From Amanita rubescens (taxonomy: Eukaryota; Basidiomycota; Agaricomycetes; Agaricales; Amanitaceae): a stretch of DNA of 22,035 nucleotides. Below are positions 1 through 7,976 of the stretch, one piece after another. A model generated the notes under the pieces. The model had not been told where the DNA came from. It searched no databases and saw only the letters and a program-made list of their open reading frames with translations. Numbering within the stretch: position 1 is the first letter of the stretch; every line of letters starts with the position of its first letter. The position numbers and the translations under genes were made by a program. The DNA lies in NCBI GenBank assembly GCA_015039365.1, contig WION01000740.1, positions 1-22,035 of the forward strand, given 5' to 3'.

Positions 1-133
1 GGGTCGCAGACGGGCCGCCGCAGCGCACCATACTTGATTTCATGCCATTTCAAAATATATATCTGTAGCACTGTACGTGGTACTGCTCTGATCCTGAATA
101 AATTACCATCAAATTTTGCAAGTTTCAAAACTG

Positions 134-1147
134 CTATTCCCATCTCAGCGCCTCATCTGCCTTGTCCCATACGCTGACTCCCTCACTCCACTCATCGGCC
201 TCGATTGCTTCCTTGGGCGAATAGTAAACTACTACCCGGGAATTACCAAGTTTGGCTACCATCTCTGCCCTTGCTTCTCCCTCCTTCCTCTGCGTCATCG
301 CAATGGTTTTGAACTCTGGATATCGCTTCGTCAATGATTTCACACTGAGACCTTTCGCCCCGTCATTTTTCCACCCCGGAGGACACGCGAATGAAAGATG
401 GGTAAGACTGCTGCAAAGCAATTGTTTCGGCAACATAGAATCGCCCGCAACTTGAAGATGCGTGAGCTGACTGAAGAAAGCCTTACAAGGCCCATGGCGC
501 ATCTGTGATGGTAGGGTACCCTCCCACTCTCGCTCACTCGTAAGCAGCGTCAGAGATTGACAGTGCTTATGCTTGAGCTCATCCGGTGAACAGATGACGG
601 CTTCCTTCAACAGCCACGCATTGCAAGCCAAGGACCTAACGTTGACGCAACGTTTGAGTACCGTCGATGATAGAACTTGGTTCTCCGGCTCGAAAGGCGA
701 GATCCAAAGACGATTGACAAGTAGGGCGACGCCCGGAAATTCTGCGTCCTCCGGGTTGCTTGAGCAAAAGAGGTCAAATGATATCAGCCTTTCTCGTGTT
801 GTCAACATGATGGACATGTGAGGAAGACATGCAAGGAACATCTTCCGTCGTATATCCTTAGAGACTAACACGAGTGCTAAGAACGTCTGACGCGCTGATT
901 TAATGTCGGTGGATGCGTGTGATAAGATAAGGAACTGGAGTTCCTTCGCAAGTGTTGTAAACGAGATCGGTTTAGAACCGAGGTCCGTAAGAGATTGCGT
1001 GGCTTTGAATTTCCCGAGGATATCGATGTCTGTTGGTAGCGCCTTCTGCTCCATCGTGTCAGAGCCACCGAGATGTGAAAAGACGAATAGAAAAATGGCG
1101 GAAATCGCCAGCCATAAAACATCGGAAATGTGACTGCCAGTGGACAT
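134..1147 (-). CDS. F-box-like protein with N-terminal membrane segment (copy 1)
   Basis: Single-exon gene of 337 codons starting at the ATG at 1147-1145. The frame stays open upstream to 1171, but only through a TTG. A hydrophobic stretch at residues about 10-25 (core LWLAISAIFLFVFSHLGG) looks like a membrane anchor or signal anchor. Residues about 60-100 resemble an F-box (AKELQFLILSHAS, then TFLALVLVSKDIRR), although the usual LP at its start has become LA. The rest has spaced Leu and Cys as in the long C-terminal regions of basidiomycete F-box proteins. F-box proteins bind Skp1 and choose substrates for SCF ubiquitin ligases; that role here is inferred from the motif only. It is a clear paralogue of the gene at 1408-2454, sharing for example LLTTRE, FPGVA, RLWISP and LACNAWLL. 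The weaker F-box suggests this copy is the more diverged. No target can be assigned. Confidence 0.72.
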   Translation of the reverse strand: MSTGSHISDVLWLAISAIFLFVFSHLGGSDTMEQKALPTDIDILGKFKATQSLTDLGSKPISFTTLAKELQFLILSHASTDIKSARQTFLALVLVSKDIRRKMFLACLPHMSIMLTTRERLISFDLFCSSNPEDAEFPGVALLVNRLWISPFEPENQVLSSTVLKRCVNVRSLACNAWLLKEAVICSPDELKHKHCQSLTLLTSEREWEGTLPSQMRHGPCKAFFSQLTHLQVAGDSMLPKQLLCSSLTHLSFACPPGWKNDGAKGLSVKSLTKRYPEFKTIAMTQRKEGEARAEMVAKLGNSRVVVYYSPKEAIEADEWSEGVSVWDKADEALRWE

Positions 1148-1225
1148 GGGGATGGGATTGGAAGGGGGCAAAGAGGGTCGCAGACACGCAGCGCCTACTG
1201 TTGTCCAGTTTTTATATCATTCAGT

Positions 1226-1300
1226 TGACATGCGTTGATGGGTTGCCCAATTAAAGGCATTAATGCATCGGAACCTGTCATTTTAGCATAACACGTTGCA
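1226..1300 (-). promoter_or_regulatory. Upstream region of F-box copy 1 with blocks shared with copy 2
   Basis: Between the ATG of copy 1 and the stop of copy 2, two blocks recur upstream of copy 2 in the same order. TGACATGCGTTGATGG at 1226-1241 is identical to 2534-2549. A 27-nt block at 1274-1300 matches 2605-2631 at 22 of 27 positions and ends CACGTTGCA in both. The blocks lie about 80-155 nt upstream of the ATG. They are either promoter elements kept after duplication or simply not yet diverged. Confidence 0.5.
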
Positions 1301-1407
1301 CTGAAGCTGGCGCACTCGGCTCCGACAGTCTGGGAGTTGAATTGATTAGATGCGATTGTTGGCGTACAAGTACGTACTACGGTCAAATGTTACAAGAAAT
1401 GTTTTGC

Positions 1408-2454
1408 CTATGTTGAAGTTGAGTCGGATGACGTCACCCGCCTGAGTGCCTTTTCTGCTCTCTCCCACACATCGACTCCCTCGTCGACGTCCCAATGCTT
1501 CACATCAACCGCATCCCCGGGCGCACCGTGCGTTACTATCCGAGGACTGGCCTCCGAATCTCCTACAATATCCACCTTTTCATCAGGCTTCCGCTGCGTG
1601 ACCACAACTTTCTCAAGTCTCGGGTATCGTTTCACGTCCTTGACCAACTTCATGAGCCCCAGCGCCCCTTCCTTCTTCCATCCCGGAGCGCACGCGAATG
1701 AAAGATGTGTAATGTTATCACAAAGTATCCGCCTCGGGACCAAAACATCTGCCTCCACTTGCAGGCGCGTGAGTTGTTTGAAGAACGCTCCACAGGACCT
1801 CTGCATCTGCGGTGGAATATTACTATCCCATTTTTCCTCGCTTGGCTTTAGCAACGTCAGAAATCGACACTGCTGATGTTCCAGTTCATCCTGTGATAAT
1901 ACGCCTTCCCTCAGTAACCACACGTTACACGCCAACCAATTGACGTTGAGGCAGCGCTTGAGGACCCTGGATGAGGGAAGACGATCTTCGGCCTCGTACG
2001 GAGAGATCCAAAGGTGCCTCACGACTCTGGCGACGCCCGGAAAATAGGTGTCCTCTGGGTTATTTACACAAAAGCGGTCGAAGGATATAAGTTTCTCCCG
2101 CGTCGTTAACAAGATGGGAATTCGAGGAAGACATGCGAGGAATGTTATTCGCCTGATATCTTTGGAGGTCAACGCGAGCGCCAAAAATGTTTGTCGTGAC
2201 GATGCATATGATAATATATGCAGCTGGAGCTCATCAGGAAGCTCTGTAAACTTTGGGAACTTCAGGCGTGAATGACGGTCCTTTTCCTTAAGAAATTGAG
2301 TGGCTCGGAACTTCGCAAGGACCGCGGGTGGCGGCGTCCTTGGCTTACTGACCTTGTCGGGGCCACCGAGATGAGAGAAGAGGAGGAGAAACATGATCGA
2401 GACGAGAATGATCCAGAGAATGTCTGCATTGTGCATGTGAGCGCTGGTTGACAT
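1408..2454 (-). CDS. F-box-like protein with N-terminal membrane segment (copy 2)
   Basis: Single-exon gene of 348 codons from the ATG at 2454-2452, which aligns with the start of copy 1 (MSTSAHMHNADILW against MSTGSHISDVLW). A hydrophobic anchor lies at residues about 13-30 (ILWIILVSIMFLLLFSHLGG). A more typical F-box follows at about 70-110: FTELPDELQLHILSYAS, then TFLALALTSKDIRR, with the canonical LP-x-E-L start. The remainder is colinear with copy 1 apart from small indels; copy 1 carries a few extra residues inside the F-box loop. The tail differs and ends in a Ser/Thr-rich stretch. The likely role, from the family, is a substrate adaptor of an SCF ubiquitin ligase; the N-terminal anchor suggests it sits at a membrane. 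Tandem, same-strand placement 260 nt from copy 1 points to local duplication. Confidence 0.75.
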   Translation of the reverse strand: MSTSAHMHNADILWIILVSIMFLLLFSHLGGPDKVSKPRTPPPAVLAKFRATQFLKEKDRHSRLKFPKFTELPDELQLHILSYASSRQTFLALALTSKDIRRITFLACLPRIPILLTTREKLISFDRFCVNNPEDTYFPGVARVVRHLWISPYEAEDRLPSSRVLKRCLNVNWLACNVWLLREGVLSQDELEHQQCRFLTLLKPSEEKWDSNIPPQMQRSCGAFFKQLTRLQVEADVLVPRRILCDNITHLSFACAPGWKKEGALGLMKLVKDVKRYPRLEKVVVTQRKPDEKVDIVGDSEASPRIVTHGAPGDAVDVKHWDVDEGVDVWERAEKALRRVTSSDSTST

Positions 2455-2533
2455 GAGTGGCGGCAATGGAAGGGAACAAGGAGGGTCGTAGCGATTTCTC
2501 CTTCAGTCTCATCCAAATTTATGATCCTCCGAA

Positions 2534-2631
2534 TGACATGCGTTGATGGCATTAAGTGTACAAATGTCCAATTATAGACCGTTTAGACGTCGACATATCA
2601 GAATCCTGTCATCTTGGCACCGCACGTTGCA
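2534..2631 (-). promoter_or_regulatory. Upstream region of F-box copy 2 with conserved blocks
   Basis: This is the counterpart of the blocks at 1226-1300. The 16-nt identical element is at 2534-2549 and the 27-nt block at 2605-2631. Both are read on the minus strand relative to the gene ending at 1408. Spacing between the blocks differs (32 nt at copy 1, 55 nt at copy 2), so the blocks survived indels in the sequence between them. Confidence 0.5.
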
Positions 2632-2736
2632 CATCCCAACAATCTTCCCGAATCGACTAGTATGCAACCGCGACAATGACTCGAATTATGGTTACAAACT
2701 CATTTTTGTGTTACAAAAGAATACAATGCATGTTTT

Positions 2737-3900
2737 CTAATGATGATGCCCTAAAATAGCAGAGAGCACAAAAGGTAGCACTATCCCTGCCAGGATATAC
2801 AAAACGCGTCCCATTCGCGTAATATCAGCGGGAGCAGCATGATACGAAGCCGTCTGTAGAACAGTGGCGACGTAAAGGAATGTTCCTCCCTAAAAGAAAC
2901 CCTTAAAGTCACAACAGTTACTTGAACCAGTCGCGGCGACTTACGGAAGCCAGCAGAGCGGTGCCTGTCCAACTAGCATCGCGATTGCCCAGGAAAGAAA
3001 ACAAGAGGAAGGAAACCAGTGCCCCGGTTGGCGTGGCCGATGCGAAGATCAGAATGTGTTTCTTGCACTCTTCTCGCGGCAGACCGGCCGATAGTAGGGA
3101 GGAAGCAAGTGCGAGAGATGTTGGTGCTGAAGTGTGATTCCAATAGTGAACACAGGCACGGAGAAGTATTCATACCTTTATGGACAACGAGGGCTAAGAA
3201 AACGACCATGGATAGTGACGTAGATATGGTATCCGTCAGAGACGAAACTCCCAATGCTATTCCATCTGCGAGCGCGTGTACAAAAAGGCCGAGAGTTATA
3301 GCCATTCCTTTTTTCCTAGCAGACGCGACATCGCCGCTGATTCCAGCTACGGAGGGTGTATGACCACGGCGGCTTGTTTCTTCCCCACTTCCCATCTCTT
3401 GTCGTTCAAGTTCGGTCAGCTCAGCATCAAAATCCACAGTCGTATCAGATTGCACGGTACGCGACGAGTGGTGAACGGGAAATCTGGTTTCAGTGCCAAA
3501 ATGCGCGTGTGGTGAGATAACTTGGTCCAAGAGCAACATGAAAGCGAATCCCACGATCAGAGGTAAGGCGATCATCGGGGATATCTCTTGCTTATCGCCA
3601 CTGGTCCTGACAATCGCCTCGACACCTCTATAAAAATACGTTTAACCACCGAACTGACGGTGGATGCGGAACTGCTTGCTTACTCTGGCAGGATCACTCC
3701 AAGAGCTGTACCGACAAGCAACCCAGAACCTAGCAACGAAAACTGGTTCAATACATTCTCTAATCACGTCAATGAGCACGACCATTCCAAGATACGCGAG
3801 AACGAGACTTACTCGATGAAGAAAACGATAGAGGTAGTATCCCGGCTGAGTAAGCTATCACCCCTATCGACGCCGACATGAGGAGCAATAGCGGCAGCAT
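2737..3900 (-). CDS. ZIP-family metal ion transporter (ZIP9/Atx2-like)
   Basis: Five exons read on the minus strand: 3900-3813, 3759-3684, 3627-3176, 3126-2945 and 2889-2737, giving 316 residues with every junction in frame at GT..AG ends. The start is an ATG opening a hydrophobic segment (MLPLLLLMSASIGVIAYSAG). Hallmarks of the ZIP fold are visible: LGSGLLVGTALGVILPEGVE across exons 2-3, the TM4 motif HALADGIALG near residues 172-181, and the TM5 motif HKAP at about 204-207, whose His residues bind metal. The loop between TM3 and TM4 (about residues 90-160) carries His and acidic residues, as expected for a zinc or manganese sensing loop. The tail ends in three His. The family moves Zn2+ or Mn2+ into the cytosol; the ZIP9 branch works at Golgi or plasma membrane. 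Its start lies 163 nt from the divergent Crinkler-like gene. Confidence 0.9.
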
Positions 3901-4063
3901 TTTGAATGTTCAATGCGCTTTGGTGTGGGATCGGAGCCTCGAGGGGCACAGGCGTTTCAAGTTGAAGTTGGACATAGCGAGGCGCTCGGAAATACACGTG
4001 TAGTAGTCACGCCGGTGTGTGACACTCCTGTGTCGTGTCCGGCAGCAGCAAGTCCCAAGGAAT

Positions 4064-4588
4064 ATGTCCGAGTCCGACGAGATCACGCTGTGGTGCTGGG
4101 TCCTGGGTGATTCACCCAACCGAGTCTTTTCAGTTTCCCTCAAACGCAGTGACATCATTTATGATCTCCAGATAGCCATTAAAGGGGAAAAGCCGCCGTT
4201 CAAAGACATCGCTGCTGACTCCCTAGACGTTTATAAGGTGGGCGATTGGTATTGGTAAACGCTGGCGCACAGATATTAATTCCTGGTAGTTCCAACTGCC
4301 TCTGGAAAGTTTCAGCGAAGATTGTGCTCAAAGTATTAGGCTTGAAGACGGTCAGCCATTGGATATGTGCGATGATATCTCGTGCTACTGGATGAAAGAC
4401 CCTGGGAAGGTTCTGAGCGTTATATTACCGCCTCCGACTGGTAGTGAGTGCTAATGGCCCGCGATGTCGATTGTTACCATTCTGACTCGTTTATGACCTT
4501 ATTAGCAACCCTTATACCCTCATCCCAAAATTCAAATCTTTCGCAGAACTCGCCGTCATCCTTGGCAGCCGGTCTTTCCATCCTTTGA
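4064..4588 (+). CDS. Crinkler (CRN) header-domain protein, short
   Basis: Exons 4064-4237, 4290-4443 and 4506-4588 give 136 residues. The N-terminus (ITLWCWVLGDSPNRVFSVSL, then LQIAIKGEKPPFKDIAADSL and DVYKFQLPL) matches the ubiquitin-like header of fungal Crinkler and RHS-type proteins: the L-x-C-x-VLGD-x-P-x-R-x-F start, the AIK-x-EK helix, and the D-x-x-x-KVxLP-like strand. The header ends at about residue 108 with VLSVILPPPTG. A Ser-rich tail of about 27 residues follows and then a stop, so the usual C-terminal kinase or nuclease domain is missing. An alternative acceptor at 4546 would keep the frame open to 4785 (188 residues) with an unrecognised Cys-rich tail. In the known family the header precedes toxin-like effector domains. 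Whether this one is a complete header-only protein or a remnant is open. Confidence 0.62.
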
Positions 4589-4947
4589 TTCTTTCCTGTA
4601 CCAAGCTGGAATTTCCCAATCTGGCTTTTCACCTTGACTACTGCTGCCGATCATGCTATAAATGTTCAAGGTTTGGAGAAGGTTCAAAATTCGCTCGAGC
4701 GTCAAGTCAGCTGAAGAATCGACCAATAAAAGCTAGAAAGATGATTGTTGTCCCGGACACTTTAGGGGTAGCTTTTGTAAAGTAGGAAATCGATAGGAAA
4801 TACTGCTCAGTACATGGGTGTTCCGAGCAACATAATCATGATTCCAATAACAATTGTAACAATGAATGAATGGTGGTTGTTGGCGATCTAGTTCTGACCG
4901 AATCTACCGTCACGTCTGTGTGACACACTGTCATACTCAACTTCGCC

Positions 4948-5771
4948 ATGTCCTCCTGCCCACCCTACTCGCCATTCTTTGGCTTTGCGGGCGTTGCGTC
5001 GGCAGTAAGTTTTCACGTTTCTCGTTTAAGCTAGTGTGAATTGACAGGTCGCATGAGTAGATGATATTCAGCAGTACGTCCCTACTACTCGGTTCTAGCA
5101 TTCGCGTCATTGACGCTAATCCCCGTTTCAACAGCCGCAGGTGCAGCATTCGGGACGTCGAAATCAGGGATAGGAATTGCGGGTTTGGGACAGTTTCGTC
5201 CTGAACTAATCATGAAGGTACGCTACGCATACAGCGCACTATGCATGACTTGTTGAGCTGAGTCCACGTCTAGTCACTTATACCCGTCGTCATGTCTGGT
5301 ATCATCGCCGTATACGGTCTCGTGGTGGCAGTCCTCATAGCAGGGTCAAGTACGTCCTGTCCTTCTCCGCGTCGGTCTATGCTTGCCTGGTCCTGACTCG
5401 ATGAAATTTTGACAGTAAAGCCAACGGACTATTCTCTCTTTGCCGGAGTGGTCCATCTAAGCGCGGGACTTGCATGCGGATTCACAGGTCTAGCTGCTGG
5501 ATACGCGATAGGATACGTTGGGGACTCGGTACATGACTTCTCTCTGCTCCATCTTCCAATTAGCTGCTGACGAAACTGTAGTGCGTACGAGCATACGTGC
5601 AAGAAGCAAAAGTCTTTGTAACGATGGTGCTAATACTAATCTTTGCGGAGGTGCTGGGGCTCTACGGGTGCGTTGTGCTAGTTCTGTTTGTATTGTCCCC
5701 AGCTCTGACGCTGAAGTAGCCTGATCATCGCACTTATTATGAATACTCAAGCCTCTGCAAATGTATGCTGA
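4948..5771 (+). CDS. VMA11: V-type H+-ATPase proteolipid subunit (c', Vma11-like)
   Basis: Seven exons: 4948-5004, 5061-5073, 5135-5217, 5274-5349, 5416-5528, 5582-5667 and 5720-5771, giving 159 residues with all junctions in frame. The product has four hydrophobic helices. It begins with [18 protein letters not shown] and includes [39 protein letters not shown] and [19 protein letters not shown]. Glu137 in the last helix is the proton-carrying carboxylate. The proteolipid ring in the V0 sector carries protons across vacuolar and Golgi membranes. The stretch GIGIAGLG..F+[16 protein letters not shown] resembles yeast c' more than c. Ending in Cys is a c-like trait, so the c versus c' choice is moderate. 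Exon 2 has only 13 nt and supplies Met-Ile-Phe-Ser plus one base. The lumenal loop after helix 2 is short (GSIKPTDYS). Confidence 0.9.
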
Positions 5772-5950
5772 ATGTAACTTTCTGATTATCGTTCTTCGGC
5801 ACTTTGTGGTTCATTGGCGGACGACATGGTTGCTTATGACGTGAAGGTCACCCGCAGCCGAACATCAGATAGCCTCGAATAGTTTGCGTGACTTAAATGC
5901 CCTATTATGTACATATATCGCACAAGGAAAGGTATATGAGATGGATGATA

Positions 5951-7740
5951 TCACTGTTTAATCAACTCTTGCCCGTTGTTCTTGAACCTGGCCAGTTCTT
6001 GCTTCCATGGCTCCCAATCTTGACCGTACTTTCTTAGCAGACTTGCCAACTCTTCCCTCTGTTCCGTCTGAGTCAAATAAGTTAATGATGATGCTGAATC
6101 AGTCAGATAATGACAATCAACTCACAATATTCCATGGTTCTTCACCACCATACACATCCGAGAACAACTCTTTGAGCTCGCATCGCTTAAGAGACTCTGC
6201 TCGCTTGAATGAGCTCATGACATTGGCGCGTAGTCGAGATTTCAACTGCTCCTCCTCTTCGGCGTTCCACCAGCCACGAGATTCCATGAATAATCGGAAG
6301 CGGGTGATGGGATTATCAATTTTCTTCCGATCTTCGACCTCAGATCGCGCGCGGTACGCGAAGGAGTCATCAGATGTCGAATGGTGTCCTACTCTTTAGA
6401 AAATGTGAGAGCGCGATGGCATTTCCAGTATGTAAGTCATACCGGTATGTCATTGCTTCCATGAGTACCGCTCGTCCCTGTTCCAAGCACCGTCTCCTAG
6501 CTTCCCTGGTAGCACTGAGAACGGCCAGAACATCATTTCCATCCACGCGTATCGTATCAATGCCGTAACCGGGTCCACGTGCTGCGATTCCATCTCCATA
6601 ATACTGTTCTGTGCTAGGTGTGCTGATAGCGAAACCATTGTTGCGAACAATGTACAATGTTGGGGATGGGATGGTGGATGCCAGCAAGAGACCAGCGTGG
6701 AAATCTACCATAAAAAATTAGAATGAGAGCGCATATGAGGGTAATGTTAAACTAACCTCCTTCCGATGCAGCGCCCTCACCAAAATAACATGCTGCGATA
6801 GACCGGCCGCGCCGACTGGGTGTACGTCGCAACGCATAACCCACGCCAGCCGCCTGGGGTATTTGAGTTGCCAAGGGGGAAGAGATGGTCAGAAAATGGT
6901 GCTCAGATGAGCCAAAGTGCTGGTGTGGGTGATCAAATACGGGTCAACGAGACGGGGAAGAAGAGTTACCACTGGCATTTGTCTCCCTTTGCCGGATTTA
7001 TCTTCTTCGTTACCGAAACACTGTGCCATGACGTTGTCGATACCGAATCCGCGCCATAAAAGTACACCCATCTCACGGTATTGACCTATCATGCTTGGTC
7101 AGTCGCGGTACAGACCATATAAGAGTACCGACCTAGAACCCTTCACCATTTACAGTGTAAGTCAGTGCAAGACGGACTATATGTGGACTCACTCGTCGTC
7201 GTTCTCAAGTCCAGCAGCAGACCCGATTACTGCAGCTTCCTCCCCATACTAAGCCTCCCGTCATTAGTCTGGGGTCCAGTGGTAATTCACAAAAGGACTC
7301 ACAGCTGTCATCTATGTACGTCAGTCAGTTAGCACTATGAAACTTTTGAAGTTATATCGTACTCACATAGAACGATATCTTTCCTTGCCGTTGGACGTTG
7401 TATAATATATTGTCCAGGGTTGGCAGAAGCTGCATATGTTCGTATAGCTTTCGCGCGAGTGCCTCATCTATCTACAGTATCATTAGAGCATGTCATGAGC
7501 AACAAATCATAGACGTACATCTGGTACTTGTGCGCCATCTATGGGCTTCCCAACGCCATCCAGCACACGATAAGTCGGTATAAGTCCCTCACCCCCGGTA
7601 ACGGAGTTGAAGAACTTTAGTTCCGGTGTAATGGGTGATTGTGAAGAGGCCAAAGTCTCAAGAACGTTGCTAACTCTATTGCTTGTTGATAAATGCCTGC
7701 AAGCCTGCGAGAAACGACGAGCAAGCGCGGTACGGATCAT
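5951..7740 (-). CDS. BCKDHA: Branched-chain 2-oxoacid dehydrogenase E1 alpha, mitochondrial
   Basis: Ten exons on the minus strand: 7740-7519, 7471-7367, 7311-7303, 7248-7193, 7140-7133, 7085-6970, 6919-6757, 6704-6443, 6393-6126 and 6067-5951, giving 441 residues, close to the usual length. The basic, Ser-rich start ([20 protein letters not shown]) looks like a mitochondrial presequence. Family landmarks are [54 protein letters not shown] and [14 protein letters not shown]. The thiamine-diphosphate motif is GEG (219-221) followed 30 residues later by NN (248-249). The phosphorylation loop reads [15 protein letters not shown]. The enzyme decarboxylates the keto acids of Leu, Ile and Val as an alpha2beta2 E1 with its beta partner, feeding the E2 lipoyl arm. 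The HHS serine (319) is present; the position ten residues on, a second kinase site in mammals, is Ala here. Without the two tiny exons the frame and the family sequence both break. Confidence 0.94.
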
Positions 7741-7765
7741 AGTGCAGAGTTGAGGTAAGGTGAGG

Positions 7766-7829
7766 TCACGTGAGCGCTATGGAGGAGATGTTCGGGCCGA
7801 CCGGAGACGATGCGATTACCGGCGGTAAT
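7766..7829. promoter_or_regulatory. Divergent promoter elements: palindromic E-box and CCG-N-CGG palindrome
   Basis: In the 236-bp space between the divergent starts at 7740 and 7977, TCACGTGA at 7766-7773 is a perfect palindrome with an E-box core, a typical bHLH site. ATTACCG-G-CGGTAAT at 7815-7829 is a perfect 15-bp palindrome with everted CCG/CGG half-sites, the triplets recognised by Zn2Cys6 factors. Binding is inferred from sequence only. Confidence 0.4.
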
Positions 7830-7976
7830 ACTCTGATACTCTGGTAACAAGGGACTCATTGCAACTGTCAGTGTCCGTTGCTACCGACGACGCGGACAGG
7901 GCACCATGAGAGAACCTAATCTGAGCTTGTTCTTGACCCTCGCTGCGCCTGGCTTGCGCTATTTGTCGCTAGTAGC

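Noticed and set aside
1..30. GGGTCGCAGAC at the window edge, identical to 11 nt near 1175 upstream of F-box copy 1, hinting at a third tandem copy to the left
   Set aside because: Only 11 nt match and the following 90 nt show no further similarity, so it is not enough to claim a third copy.
573..821. Plus-strand open frame inside F-box copy 1
   Set aside because: Shadow of the coding strand; no similar frame is kept in copy 2.
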